A DNA stretch of 64,000 bases from Oncomelania hupensis (GCA_036898135.1 CM072522.1:14598399-14662398), one strand, 5' to 3'; shown: positions 23,881-35,995, numbered from the stretch's first letter. Notes: generated by a model from the sequence alone, not told the origin. Numbers and translations are program-made.

Positions 23881-23905
23881 CATCCCCCTCATCATCATCA
23901 ATGTT

Positions 23906-23950
<45 letters not shown>

Positions 23951-24760
23951 TTCATCATCATCATGAGATTGTTAATATTAGCATGAATTTTAGCATTATT
24001 ATATATGTTTATAAGACCCCTATTATCAATAAAATGGCCGGAAAGGGTCAATTAGAATAACAGCCATGGTGACGTGAGCACCGTTTTGATGTCTCGTGTT
24101 GCATAATAAAATGACATGGTAGAAAGGAAAGAAAGATTAAACATTTAGAAAATTACAGCCGCAAAACAACAAAAGTAAAAATTACAGTAATTGGTCACGT
24201 ATGATTTAGGTCACTTTAGAGGCCCACCAAAAAAGAGGCTTGAGCTCATGTAGCAGAAAGATGCTAGCTTGCTGCATCAAGGGGCACTGCCAAATGCCAT
24301 GAAAAACTGGGGCTGGGACCTAAACTATGTATGTGTGTGTTTGATCCTACAGAATGATCGGATTATTTAACATACCACTGAGGTGACATGGAGGAAGGAA
24401 AAAAAATGAGACACCAAATAAAGAGTCATTACAGAAAGTTGACTCAAGTCCTTTGAGAAGTATCTCCTTTTACTATCAAGAATCAAACCCTTTAGGTTAA
24501 GCGAAGACGCATCTTTTCAACAAAGCATTCTGGATCAGTGTATTCCACATCTGTAAAGGTAACCTTAAAAATAAACATCTGATGGCTGCCTCATCATTTT
24601 TGGATCATTTTCTTTTTCCTGTGTGTCCAAGACATCGTCAACATTATCATCATCATCATCATCGCACGTACTGAACCGCTCAGCCGGAGATAGCGCTATA
24701 CAAGACATCGTCAACATTATCATCATCATCATCATCGCACGTACAAGAATCATATTCATC
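23881..24760. repeat. ATC arrays and a 72-bp tandem duplication
   Basis: (ATC)n lies at about 23890-23965. Later, GACATCGTCAACATTATC plus an ATC run and GCACGTAC occurs twice, at 24632 and 24704, 72 bp apart. The sequence between (24060-24600) shows no gene. Confidence 0.75.
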
Positions 24761-25554
24761 AAACAATAAAGTCTCGTTTCTTGGCTGATTATTGAACACA
24801 AAAATTACAGGGTAGAACAGGAAAAAGAAATATGAAACTTAATTAATAAGCTTATGGCGAGAGTGCACAGAACTACAGTGTGATGACAAAATAAAGTAAA
24901 TGTTTTTTGCTTATTTTTTGTCTCATTTATATTAAGATTTACGTCTAGACAGAAATCGATCATCTGCATTGTCATTGTGTATTTTCAAGATAGGTGTTCG
25001 TAGATTGTGAGATACAGACAAGCAAGTCTTCAAAACACAGAACAAAAACTGCTAATACTACCACTAACTGCTGCTGCTGCTACTACTACTATTATTGCTA
25101 CTACTACATACTACTACTGCTGCTGCTACTACTACTATTCTAGTACTGCTGCTACTACTACTGTGACTAATGCTACTACTAATGCTGTTTCTGCTATTAC
25201 TGCTATTACAGGGCCATACTGGCCACACAGGCCTTGGCGGACCACTTTTTTGGACAAAAAACAAAACAAACAAAAATAAAAAAGTTTAAACCCCCTCTTC
25301 GACCCCCTTCCTTCTCCCACCCCCTCTCTCTCGTTCTCTCTCTCTCTCTCTCGCTTTTGCTTACATGCGTTCTGGAACGACTACACCTATTCAAACATTA
25401 TGACGTAAAGTACTGTTGGACAGTCTGATGAATCAATTTCGGGAACACTTTCGTCTTGGAGAACAACACGTATTTGAAAATGGAGGTAAGGTTAATATTT
25501 GAATATTGCCTGTATGAATACTGAGGTATTTTCTTCTGGAGATCACCGATGCTG
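24761..25554. repeat. Imperfect TAC/TGC array and CT-rich tract
   Basis: About 25060-25210 is a mixed CTACTACTACTGCTGCTG array; it explains the threonine- or serine-rich frames on both strands. (CT)n lies at 25325-25355. No gene. Confidence 0.7.
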
Positions 25555-26785
25555 AATCAATGCCCATTATTTCATCGGCAAATCATAGCTGAAGAACAAG
25601 CAGGATTCAGGGCAGGGCGACCTCACCTCAGAATAATCTACAAGAAATTCCTACAGCACCAACATCTCTATTATGTGTTTGTAGACTTCAAGAAAGCGTT
25701 TGACCGAGTCTAGCATGCAGCCCTGTGGGCAACCATGAGAGTTTACAACATCAGCCGTAAAATTATTGAAGTCATCAAAAGCCTGTATGACAAGGCTATC
25801 AGTGCAGTCCTCCACAACAGCGCCATCGGAAACTGGTTCAGAATAACAATCGGTGTGCGTCAAGGATGCCTACTCTCTCCAACACTCTTTAACATCTTCC
25901 TAGAGTGCATCATGTCTGATGCCCTTGCAGATCACGAAGGCACAGTCAGCATAGTCAGCAATCCCCAACCTCCGTTTTGCGGATGACATTGATGGATTGG
26001 CTGGAGAGGAACAAGAATTTGAACAGCTGGTACAGATGCTTGACACCACTTCCAGAGCCTTTGGAATGGAAATAAGTGCAGAGAAGACCAAAATGATGAC
26101 CAACAACACCAATGGCATCAGCATGGACATCAAAGTTCAAGGCCAATACCTCAACACAGTTCATAGCTTCAAATATTTAGGAGCCATTGTATCAGACAGT
26201 GGGTCCCGACAGGAAGTCCTCTGCAGGATCGCACAAACAACTGCTGCCCTGACAAGGCTGAAGCCCATTTGGAAAGACAGGACCATCAGTCTACATTCCA
26301 AGGTAAGGCTGCTGCGCTCCCTTGCCATCTTCATCTTCCTATACGCTTGCAAAACATGGACCCTCACAGCAGACCGACAACGAAGAATACAAAGCATGGA
26401 GATGAGGTGCCACATAAGACTTCTGGGCAATTCGTATACTCATCACATCACCAACGAAGAAGTCCGACGGCCCCTCACACAAGCCATTAAACAACATGAT
26501 GACCTGCTCACAGTGGTGAAGAAACGGAAACTCCGATGGTATGGCCACATCACCAGAGCATCAGGCTTTGCAAAGACCATCCTGCAAGGCACGGTGCAAG
26601 GAGGCAGAAGAAGAGGGAGACCGAAAAAGAGGTGGGAGGACAACATTCGAGAATAAACTGGTTTGACACTGAGCGAAGCCATCAGGGCTGCTGAGGACAG
26701 AGAAAGATGGAGTACGCTGGTTAAACAATCATCTGTGGTGCCCCTGCGACCTTTGAGTCACGGGATAGGATAGGATAGGATATTT
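25555..26785 (+). mobile_element. RTE-type LINE, RT to 3' end
   Basis: Carries RT pieces IIAEEQAGFRAGR, YVFVDFKKAFDRV (motif A), ITIGVRQGCLLSPTLFNIF (motif B) and, after a frameshift near 25960, the catalytic FADD region (LRFADDIDGLAG, partly in another frame). The thumb and tail follow in frame 25997-26656, to KKRWEDNIRE. The tail is GGATAGGATAGGATAGGAT. Stops such as TAG at 25712 make it dead. Confidence 0.85.
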
Positions 26786-27186
26786 CGGTGGCAGCGCCTA
26801 GGCTCATAGCAACCCAAAGTGATCAAAATGTACGATTGTCCAAACAATTAAAATACAAGCGGCTTGTTCATTGTAACAGTTCTTTACGTCGTGCTTATTT
26901 CTTGCCTGAATCGCTGAATGGGTGTATGTTTTGTTTTATGAATAATATTCTTGTGAATGTTTTTGTACAAAAAGTTCTGCAATTTATGGATATTTATGGA
27001 GATTCGATAGTTTTTAAAAGAACGGTCTACAAAAAAAGTGTGTGTCAGTAAGTTTTTTTTTCAAGCACTTTTTCCATGCACTTCTTAAACCAACCCCTTT
27101 CACATCCTCTCCCCTCCTCCTCTCTGCTCCATCTCGACCCATCTCAACCCCGATTTCCCTATGACTGGACCACTTTTTACATGCCA
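26786..27186. other. No recognisable feature
   Basis: The open frame 26788-27051 matches nothing I recognise; a C/T-rich tract lies at 27090-27150. Confidence 0.4.
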
Positions 27187-27198
27187 GGTACGGGCCTG

Positions 27199-27335
27199 GT
27201 AATGGACTGGTTTGACACTGAGCGAAGCCATCAGGGCTGCTGAGGACAGAGAAAGATGGAGTATGCTGGTTAAACGATCATCTGTGGTGCCCCTACGACC
27301 TCCGGGTTACGGGACAGGATAGGATAGGATAGGAT
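27199..27335 (+). mobile_element. Very short RTE 3' insertion with TSD
   Basis: Only 137 bp of the RTE 3' end (GACTGGTTTGACACTGAGCG to the GGATA repeats). It is flanked by the 13-bp duplication AGGTACGGGCCTG (27186-27198 and 27336-27348). A textbook severely 5'-truncated retrotransposition event. Confidence 0.88.
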
Positions 27336-27424
27336 AGGTACGGGCCTGTGTTACTAATGCTACTACTACTGCTGCTAGTACTGCTGCTGCTACTGCTACT
27401 ATGCTACTTTTATGCTGCTACTAC

Positions 27425-27887
27425 CACTGGATGCTGTACACGCGCTTTTCTTCTGGTGCTCAAAGTGCTGTGACCTGTACCATTAACATACACTCTCAGG
27501 TGTTGTGCATAATCTTCCACACACTCAGTCTCACAAACTAACAAACATCCATCGTACAAACATCTGGTGTAAAGGCATGGAGATCAGAATTAGATTACGG
27601 AAAGTTACTAGAAGTTTTGACTCGCAGGTATAGCAATGTGAATCTAGGTACTCGCCATTCAAACTTTTTTTTTTCTCCAGATTTTTGCAAATTTGTGCGA
27701 GACGAGTCCTAAATAGTCCAAAAATGGCATTTAATAGACACATAAATATGTCCCTCTATCTGCCTGATGTCTATGCAACCTGCGAAATCCCATAAGTTCT
27801 TCCCCAGCAGATTCGAACCCTTGACCTTCATTTTATGAAACTAGCGCCTTGACCAACTGCCTGCTAAGCCACTCTACCAGCAAATCT
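27425..27887 (-). mobile_element. tRNA-derived SINE ('family B'), copy 1
   Basis: On the minus strand the head reads GTAGAGTGGCTTAGC..., with GTTTCATAAAATGAAGGTCA and a B box GGGTTCGAATC (27810-27825 region). This resembles an elongator tRNA-Met, with CAT in the anticodon position. The body ends near GGATGCTGTACAC by a TAC/TGC array. Copies lie at 39718-40080 and 51512-51907. Confidence 0.65.
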
Positions 27888-28049
27888 TCAAACTGCAGGG
27901 AAGTTTTTTTTTGGTCTGCAAGTAAGTCATGAAAACACAAACACTTATTAGCCAACAGACAAGTCGAGCATCAAAACACAAACACAAACAAATAAACCCC
28001 GGAAACAGAAAACTGTTGAATTTGTCAAAGGCAAATAAATGTTGCTGGG

Positions 28050-28310
28050 TTTGTGTCATGTTGTCCTTGCACAGCAGAACGTTATGAAAGTTTTTGTGAA
28101 GGAGAGGAAAGGCTTGAATGTGCACGAAGGAAGGATCTGTGTGATATTTATGTGGCTCTGACAGACGATTCCTATTTGTTGTGCATGATGTTGCGTGTCT
28201 GTAATAACATTGATCTACCAGGTCATGATTTTTTCCCCCCCTTAGTCTGCTGCAGTGATCTTGACATATCAGAGACCTGTCCAGAAATTAGCTCAAAGGA
28301 TGCGCAGTAG
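28050..28310 (+). other. Cysteine-rich open frame, unknown
   Basis: The frame holds YESFCEGEERLECARRK and LCDIYVALTDDSYLLC, then VCCSDLDISETC. The CEG-x-x-L-x-C pattern faintly recalls the start of SUEL/galactose-binding lectin domains, but the usual A-x-YGR follow-up is absent. An AG at 28071-28073 could be an acceptor. No neighbouring exon supports it, so I treat it as unproven. Confidence 0.2.
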
Positions 28311-28344
28311 AACATTTTCTTGCTGCTGTTGGGGCATACATTAC

Positions 28345-28745
28345 TAGCATTTGTTAAAGGGCCCCAAAATTACACATTTCAGAGTTGCAGGTCCTTTTAA
28401 AATTCACAGTGAATGTCGCACCACTGGAAACAAGCAAATTAAGCCACAAAATAACCTCTTTCAAAAAGTGCAGTATTGATGTAAACCGATAAATGCATTT
28501 GTTGATGCATGTGCCGATAAATAGCATCAAGGTGGATTGTAAACGTAGCACCGCTGTGAAAGTGTGTATAGTAGGCAAAATGATTTTTTTACATAAAAGA
28601 AAAGATGCCTAACATTCTAAGCTTATCGGAGCGGTCAGGTTTGAGCAATTGTTATTCATCGGATCTTTGAATGCGACAACAATGCAATTTTCCCAAGTGA
28701 ACTCATTCTCACAATCCTTGATGCACTGGCCCTTTCAGACATTAG
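28345..28745. repeat. 'Family I' MITE-like repeat, copy 2
   Basis: Ends TTAAAGGGCC and GGCCCTTTCAGA are short inverted repeats. Internal GGTCAGGTTTGAGCAATTGT parallels 9315-9335. Confidence 0.45.
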
Positions 28746-28799
28746 ATCAATAGGGCATATTTCCAGATTTATTTGGAGATACTTTGAAATAGGGGGGGG

Positions 28800-29150
28800 G
28801 GGCTCACAATGAGCCAAATGTCGGTCGGTCCATCTGAAGCCGTATCTCAAGAACCACTCAACAGATCCTGAGCAAACTTCATAGGAAAATTGCCTAGGTT
28901 AGTGGCCTACCTCATGTGCTGTAATATTTGCTCTACCACAAAGGTCAAGGTCACTGCAGTAATTTTTGTGTGTTCTAAACTCATTTTGCTTAAGCAGTCA
29001 ATATCTCGAAAACGGCTGAAGCGATTTTGTTTTGGTTTTGTATGTATTTATTTCAAAATCATGGGCATATGATTCAGTAGTAGCAGTCTGGTTCTTAATC
29101 CATTGGGTTCCATTGGGGTCCATCGCTCCGAATTTCACTTTGTTTGTTAA
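28800..29150. repeat. 'Family J' repeat
   Basis: ATCTCAAGAACCACTCAACA, AAACTTCATAGGAAAATTGC and TCTCGAAAACGGCTGAAGCG parallel 6960-7140. A GGGGGGGGG run lies near 28792-28801. Confidence 0.5.
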
Positions 29151-29194
29151 AAACATGTGCCTTTTTTGAAGAATACCTACACTAAAATTGACAA

Positions 29195-29197
29195 TTT

Positions 29198-29268
<71 letters not shown>
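29195..29268. repeat. (AAT)n microsatellite, LINE tail
   Basis: A perfect AAT array of about 70 bp abutting the 3' end of the minus-strand LINE at 29269; it is probably that element's expanded tail. Confidence 0.9.
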
Positions 29269-29952
29269 GGATTTTTATATAGCGGGTACTCCAGCCTATG
29301 ACCAGACTCACCACGCTTTACATAGTCATTACATATAAATACATGCACTCGATAAAACATCGCTTTTGCTACAATACACCAAAAGACGGAACAGTAAAGG
29401 TACAAACTATTTACAACTATGTACACAAATTACAAAAAAAGACAGAAATAGAATAGCAAAAACCTATTCACAGCTATTTATATGCACGGTTAGGCCCAGG
29501 AGGAAAAACAGTATAAATATTTACAGCCGTGTATACACTTACGGATCAGACAGAGACAAAAGAGGAGAGAATGGCAGCGGGATACAGATCAGTCTGAATA
29601 ATGCAGTTTGAAGATGTGGGTTTTGAGGGCCTTTTTGAATGCATGTGTTGATTGTATGTTGCGGATATGGGAGGGAAGGGAATTCCACTGCTTGGGTGCG
29701 GAGTAAGCGAATGCACGTTGCACGTTGGCCGTATGTCTTAGTGCGGGTGACAGGAACCTTGAGTGTGCGAGTGTCAGCAGAAGATCTTAAAGTGCGTGAA
29801 GGGGAGTAGACAGACAGTAGATCAGCAAGGTAGGAAGGACAAGAATCTGTGAAGAAGTTGTGACAGAGAACAGAGAGTTTGTACTCTATGCATGCTTGCA
29901 CATAAAGCCAGTGAAGGGAATGTAGTAGAGGTGTGATGTGATCGCGTTTCTT
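29269..29952 (-). mobile_element. L2/Rex/CR1-like LINE 3' end
   Basis: Minus-strand frame 29539-29901 reads CIEYKLSVLCHNFF, PSYLADLLSVYSPSRTLRSS, KVPVTRTKTYGQR and QAVEFPSLP, the conserved post-RT C-terminus of L2/CR1-group LINEs. The N-W-N-SLP-type motif is degraded. The 3' UTR ends GCTATATAAAAATCCG before the AAT tail. Confidence 0.8.
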
Positions 29953-30560
29953 AGCTCAGAATTTTTACTTTGCTGACACTTTACTTTCTGAAAGGTCAAG
30001 ATCATTAAGCTTCACCATTTGCTAAACAAGTGGTGTGCTGTATTTAAAATTGGCTTAGCCGATTTTGATAATTTTTTGTTGCTTGCTCGGATCGTGGCCA
30101 ATCATCTCACTTTTCCATTTTGCTTTGTTCGGAGAAAGCCGAGTCGCAACACTGCCCAGAAAATGAACACTTTCGAGAATGCTTATTTTTCAGCTACCAG
30201 TGTCTGGAAATACATTTGAATGGCTTGCCATCTTGTCTTGAGTGTAGTGTGCATACATTGATCCTATTTTTTGCTGCTCTGTAATTTTTTTTGTTTTTTA
30301 ATAGCAGTATTATTGTTGTTTTCATGTAATGTTTTTGCTGGTATCTATCCGGTAATGCATTAAATTGTTTTGTTCATGTTTTTCGTTGTCTAAGTGTACA
30401 TTTTGTTGTTTTTTTTTTGTTTTTTTCTTAACACGCCTACTGCCTTTACTGATAATTGTATTTGGTATCTAACCTGAACTAGTATCATTGTTATTAGTTT
30501 TTGTAAAGACCCGAGGTCCAGCTGTAAGGGTGGTCATCAGTAGCATATGCTTTATGATGA
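29953..30560. other. No gene; family J-like stretch
   Basis: About 29955-30240 (ending TCTGGAAATACATTTGAATG) is shared with 13840-13880 and 55965-55985. The rest is T-rich, without features. Confidence 0.45.
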
Positions 30561-30790
30561 TGATGATGATGATTATTTATAGTTCTAATATAGCGCTTTA
30601 CCAGCTCAAAAGCTGCTGGAGATGCTGCCGATACAGGATCTAACACCAGTCGCCCGAGGGCCCCACTTGCTGCTTTGGTGCATCATGTAATGCCCCAGAC
30701 AACTAAGCACAATCCTAGGCAACAGGGGGTGGAGGAAGAATGGACCTAATGCTTGCTGGGTGTTTTAGTGTAGCTGACACTCACTGTCTC
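30561..30790 (-). repeat. 'Family C' dispersed repeat
   Basis: Reverse-complement relative of 8320-8520: TAGCGCTTTACCAGCTCAAA, TACAGGATCTAACACCAGTC and CTAATGCTTGCTGGG. It begins next to a (GAT)n stretch at 30553-30572. Confidence 0.6.
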
Positions 30791-31373
30791 GCAGGGTGGA
30801 ATGCCTGAGTGCACAGACTAGGCCTCTCATTTCAGTTGAAAGAGTAGATGGTGACCTGATATGCCTCGTAGCTAAGTGGATCTTTTTTCCAAACTGCACT
30901 CGTTGGTTTGGAATTGGAGAGTAGCTCTTTAGCTGGACTCGAGCGTACAGGCTTTGAGTGCCTTCACAAGTACAGGAGACAAATGGGGTAGGCCGAAAAC
31001 GCTGAGCCCTTGACCCAGAAGCTGATCCTCCATTAGCATCAGACCACCATGGTGCCTCAGCAGGCAAACGCTACATTGTGTATCACATCACGTAATTGAA
31101 CCCATAACCCGCATCGTTGCCATGAATCCTAGTGTGTCTGGAATGTGGGGGATTATTAAAAGGCGGAAAGGAAATACATAAAACCAAATAATAATAATAA
31201 CTAAAATTAAACGCACCAAACCAAACCAAAATAAAAAAATAAAAAATTTAAGTGAGGAAAATAAACAAAACTAAAAGTGAAAGGGCCAGGGTATCTAGGA
31301 TGTTTGTGTGACAGTGAGTTCACTTGGGAAATACCATTGTTGTCACAGTAAAAGATGATAAAAGTGAGTTAAT
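30791..31373. other. No recognisable feature
   Basis: A minus-strand frame at 30765-31067 shows no recognisable domain. The right part (31190-31290) is A-rich. Confidence 0.4.
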
Positions 31374-31906
31374 TATTCATTGCTTACAGGGTCCAGCGGA
31401 TTGCAGAGAGCCCAATCAGGACCACAAAATCGAGACCACATCGTCGTTTAAAGAGGACTTGCCCTTGATCCGTATAAAAGATCTACCGAAACAACCCTAG
31501 TGGTAACGCTGAAGGCACTCTACCAGTCGGTCACTTTACAATAAAGGCCTCCCCCTCCTATACTCTAATTTATCGAACTCCCGTTTACAAAAACAAAATA
31601 GAATACAAAACAACATTATAAAATATCAACAAAACACATACATATAAAATGCCTACACTGCTAAATAATATCATAGACTAGTGCCCTAGTGACTATTTGG
31701 CAGAAAGCGTCCAATATTCCCAAACTGATCCAAAAGACCTCGTACACAAATGAGGAGTTTTGGCCTAGAAGAGTTTTTAAGAAAAAATGTAGGTGACTGG
31801 TCTAGCGAAGAAGAAGATAGTATAGTAGATTGATAGAACAGAGTAGGAATGAGAAAGAACAAAGGAGAAAGACGGCGACAGTGGAATTTAAAGCACTAAG
31901 TTTCCA
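31374..31906 (-). mobile_element. Family A retroposon, 3' part (interrupted)
   Basis: Minus-strand copy from CATTGCTTACAGGGTCCAGC to AAAGCACTAAGTTTCCA. The remaining 5' part lies at 33287-33350, separated by the 1.38-kb insertion. The shared 10-mer TAAGTTTCCA at 31897-31906 and 33287-33296 is the duplicated target. Confidence 0.85.
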
Positions 31907-32440
31907 GTTAGTTAGTTATATAGGTTAACGTCCCCGGACACGTTATATAGATTAACGTCCCCGGACACATAAGCGTATAGGGGACGATTATTATATTACT
32001 AGTGGTTTTTGTACCCTGGCAAGCCAGGGTACACATGATGCTGTTTAAAATGTAGACAGAGAGAACTTTTGTCTGCGAGTTTCATTTGGACGATGATACC
32101 TCCCCATATCCCCCTTGACACCTCACCATACACCCCCCCCCCCCCCTGATATCTCCCCGCCCCCTTCCCATGATGCCTCATCATACCTCCTTGATACCTC
32201 CCCGAACCCACTTGATACCTCCCCATACCCCCCTTGATACCTTCCATACCCCCTTGGTTCCTACCTGTACCCTCCTTGATACTTCCCCGTTGATCGTTTC
32301 GCATGTATGGATGAAAGGAATCGACCATCACCATATCCCCTTATATATACCCGTATCCCCGTTATGCCTACCCATGCCCCTTTAAACCTACCCGTAGACC
32401 CCTTTTACCTACACGTACCACCCCATCCCGATCGTTGGTA

Positions 32441-32476
<36 letters not shown>

Positions 32477-32597
32477 TTGAATATAGAATAATACAAATAG
32501 AAATCATAAAAAACACCAAGGTTTAAAAGAAAATTTGATATAAGATATTATAATTGTTATTATAATAATAATAATTATTATTATTATTAGTTTATAA

Positions 32598-32651
<54 letters not shown>

Positions 32652-32713
32652 TTGAATATAGAATAATACAAATAGAAATCATAAAAAACACCAAGGTTTT
32701 AAAAGAAAATTTG

Positions 32714-32747
<34 letters not shown>

Positions 32748-32760
32748 TTATTAGTTTATA

Positions 32761-32827
<67 letters not shown>

Positions 32828-33286
32828 TAAAGGTAAAAAGCCTAAATTAAAAAGAAAAATATCCATATTTTAGTGTACTAAAAAAAAAAGGGGGGCCAGG
32901 TAAGATTTGAACTTGGGTCGCCCTGCACGGTAGACGAATGGTTTTACTAACTAAGCTACTAAGGCTTCCTAGAAAGAACATCAATTTTTTGGTCTATATG
33001 GGAAAAATGCTGAAATCTCAATTTGATTTTTAATGGAAGCGCGCGGAATGAGGCTATTTCAGTTTGTGAACATTTTGTTTATTTATTTATCTCAGAAACG
33101 GTTAAACGTTCGGTAAGGAAATGTCGGCTATAACGATTTCGCTGGTTTTGAGCACACAGCAGGCCGATCCGCAGCGCTCAGCACCTGCCCAGATCAGCGT
33201 CCATACCGGACAAACTTTATAGTAGAGGCGAAGAAGGACTTCCGGCTAAGCAATTTATATATATATAGATTATTAGACGATTATTA
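31907..33286. mobile_element. 1.38-kb insertion within family A
   Basis: Precisely bounded by a 10-bp duplication. It contains GTTAACGTCCCCGGACAC-type sequence twice (31922-31940 and 31951-31970), a perfect 22-bp hairpin (32011-32032: arm GTACCCTGGC, loop AA), an imperfect TACCTCCCCATACCCCC array (32090-32420), two near-identical blocks (32465-32540 and 32653-32718) each preceded by AAT arrays, and a minus-strand tRNA-like segment (32895-32975). It ends TATATATATAGATTATTAGA. No protein is seen. Class unknown: a composite SINE-like or other non-autonomous element. Confidence 0.75.
32895..32975 (-). repeat. tRNA-like segment inside the insertion
   Basis: On the minus strand TAGTAGCTTAGTTAGTAAAA fits an A box and CCAAGTTCAAATCTTACC fits a B box at tRNA spacing. 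The stems pair poorly, so it is a pol III-type SINE head, not a tRNA gene. Confidence 0.5.
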
Positions 33287-33350
33287 TAAGTTTCCAAAAA
33301 GTGGGGATACTATTTATACAGAAACCCCTGGCACCCCCACGGGGGGTTAA
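33287..33350 (-). mobile_element. Family A retroposon, 5' part
   Basis: Continues the copy at 31374-31906: AAAAAGTGGGGATACTATTT, then CTGGCACCCCCACGGGGGG, the element's 5' end on the minus strand. Confidence 0.85.
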
Positions 33351-34730
33351 GATGATAATAATGGTCAACCATTGCTCAAACCAACCGTTCAGCTTTGAAT
33401 TTTTGGCATCTCTTTCTTGTCTTGTATACAACTGTGCCTACTATACATGTTTCTGCAGAGGGAGGTGCATGTTTTAGAATCTACCTTGATGCTGTTAATA
33501 AGCACAAAATGTATTATTTTATATCAAAACCATACTTGTACAAGAAGTTAGTTTCGTGGTAAATCTTTTTTTTTCTGTTTAGGCAACACTGATTGTGAAG
33601 TTGAAAAGGATTGGTGATGCTGAAATGTGTTATCTTGAGGCCTTTTAAGGGAGTTGGTTATGTTGATTTGCGCATTCATAAATTAATTATATCATTCAAG
33701 TGTTTGTTATGTCGCAGTTACTATTATCATCCAAAAGATGTTTCCATCTTGTATGTCTGATGAAATTACAGTGAAATCTTTTTGAATGCGCCGAGTTCGT
33801 GCACAAAACATTTCTTTTCGGGAAGTATTTATCAGTATTTGTGTAAATGTCAGTACAAAAGCTCGCGATTACGACATGCCAAAATCGGAGTTTCTTATAT
33901 GTAAAGCGGTCGTGAAAGATAGCTCCCTTTGAGATCTAAATTCTCGGCCCAGACAAATGCAAAGAATTGCATTAAATCTTTCTGAAGTTCAGGACATTAT
34001 AAAACAAAGGATCGCCTATACATTCTAACATCATGTTGATGACAAAACTACTTAAGCTTCTCCAAAAACGAGTCTGAGTTGTGATCGGTAGGCTAGTAGC
34101 AAGCAATAAGAAAATTAAAAAAAATTTGTAGTAGGAGAAAATTGTCAACTTATTCTTTCTTTTTTTGAATTATTTTAGTTGCACAGATACTAAAGAATAT
34201 TAAAATGAAATCGCACAGCTCGTTAATGATGTGAGGCATTTCTTTGAGGAGAAACAAAGCATGAAAAGTGCCAAATTAGATTTTGTGTCTTGTGTGTTCC
34301 ATGACATCCCGATCAGTGCAAATGATGTAAAAATGCAAAACCTGCCTCATTTTGTACTCGTTTGTTCCCAGGTGCTGTTAAGCAATCAATAGCAAGTTAA
34401 TTCCTCTCATTACTATAAGAATTTGGCCTTGGTTGACATATGTTCATTTAGAACTAGGTACAGGTGCCTGCATGATGAGCAGTGTTGTTTCCATTATTTA
34501 TACATCAACAGAAATTGTATCGGACCTAAAATAAATATAGATATAGATGTTCCGGGAAATCTCTACATAATAGGACAAGTAGTTTGTTATTGCCGGGCAG
34601 GCTTTATTATTATTATTTTTTAAATGTCAGACTGCAAGTCATAACATCAGGTATACACTGATGACATATATAAAAAATGCATTTTTTTCAGCTCTGTATG
34701 CTCATTATGTGAATGGATCTAAATATTTTC
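33351..34730. other. No gene seen
   Basis: AT-rich sequence without recognisable domains or strong repeats. Frame 34423-34623 resembles no known protein. It may be ordinary intron. Confidence 0.45.
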
Positions 34731-35226
34731 CACCTCTCTTGAGGGGAAAACAGGAATTCCCTTTTCAGTGAGCATCTACCTAGAATTGAATAAAACGTGT
34801 GTACATACCATGTTTTAGCTCAATTGGACTGTGAACACCGGAGATCAACAAACAGGCAAGCACACAGGCACACTGAGGTAAACATTCAAGCAGACAGACA
34901 GACCGACATAATGCAACCTATGCATTCTAACCTATAAAGCAGGAATGTAACAAGATAATATCTGCAAAGTTTTAAAACATTCTGATTACCTTTTCATATA
35001 AACTCTGATTACCTTTTCATATAAACTGTGGTGTTGGCCAAAAACTGCTAGTTTTGACTAATGGGTGTATTAGTCATAACATCTATAGATGAACAAGTTA
35101 GCTTGGCGACCTATGTTCATTTTTTTGTGAATAACTTATTCAATAACTGAATTATTGTGCCTGCAAACTTTCAGGCAATTCTATCTACTATTTCATGATT
35201 TATTGTAATTTTAGTCTCTGGTGGGA
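34731..35226 (+). repeat. 'Family H' element, copy 1
   Basis: From TCTCTTGAGGGGAAAACAGG to TTGTAATTTTAGTCTCTGGT. The reverse complement of 53632-54115 matches it nearly end to end (GTGTGTAC, CTCAATTGGAC, AACAAACAG, TAATGCAACCTATGCA, GGCAATTCTATCTACTATTT). A 25-bp local duplication (CTGATTACCTTTTCATATAAA) is seen at 34982-35030. No coding. Confidence 0.7.
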
Positions 35227-35288
35227 GTCAGATTACGTAGGCACAGTCAGCATAGGGGGTAGAGTAATCTCCATTCTCCGTTTGGAGG

Positions 35289-35508
35289 ATGAGATTGATG
35301 GATTGGCTGGATGAGATTGATGGATTGGCTGGATGAGATTGATGGATTGGCTGGATGAGATTGATGGATTGGCTGGATGAGATTGATGGATTGGCTGGAT
35401 GAGATTGATGGATTGGCTGGATGAGATTGATGGATTGGCTGGATGAGATTGATGGATTGGCTGGATGAGATTGATGGATTGGCTGGATGAGATTGATGGA
35501 TTGGCTGG
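35289..35508 (+). repeat. Ten perfect copies of a 22-mer from RT motif C
   Basis: The unit is ATGAGATTGATGGATTGGCT plus GG. It derives from the RT sequence for DDIDGLAG (GATGACATTGATGGATTGGC in the sister copy at 25981). Ten copies span exactly 220 bp with no mismatch, implying recent expansion. Confidence 0.95.
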
Positions 35509-35995
35509 AGAGGAAAAAAGTTGAACAGCTGGTACAGAGGCTTGACGCCACCTCCAGAGCCTTTGGAATGGAAATAAGTGCAGAGAAGACCAAAGTGATG
35601 ACCAACAACACCAATGGCATCAACACGGACATCAAAGTTCAAGGCCAATCTCTCAACACAGTGCATAGCTTCAAATATTTAGGAGCCATTGTATCAGACA
35701 ATGTGTCCCAAAAGGAAGTCCTTCTCCAGGATCGCACAAACAATTGCTGTGCTGACAAGGTTGAAGCCCATTTGGAAAGACAACCATCGGTTTATACTCC
35801 TAGGTAAGGCTGCTGCGCTCCCTTGTCTTCATCTTTCGATACGCTTGCGAAACATGGACCCTTACAGGAGATCTACAACGAAGAATACAAAGCATGGAGA
35901 TTAGGTGCTACAGAAGACCTCTGGTCACTTACTATACCCAGCACATCACCAATGATGAAGTCCGACAGACCATCACACAAGCCATTGGACAACAC

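Noticed and set aside
35228..35666. INLIQPIHQSHPANPSISSS repeat protein on the minus strand
   Set aside because: Antisense translation of the 22-bp array in the RT motif.
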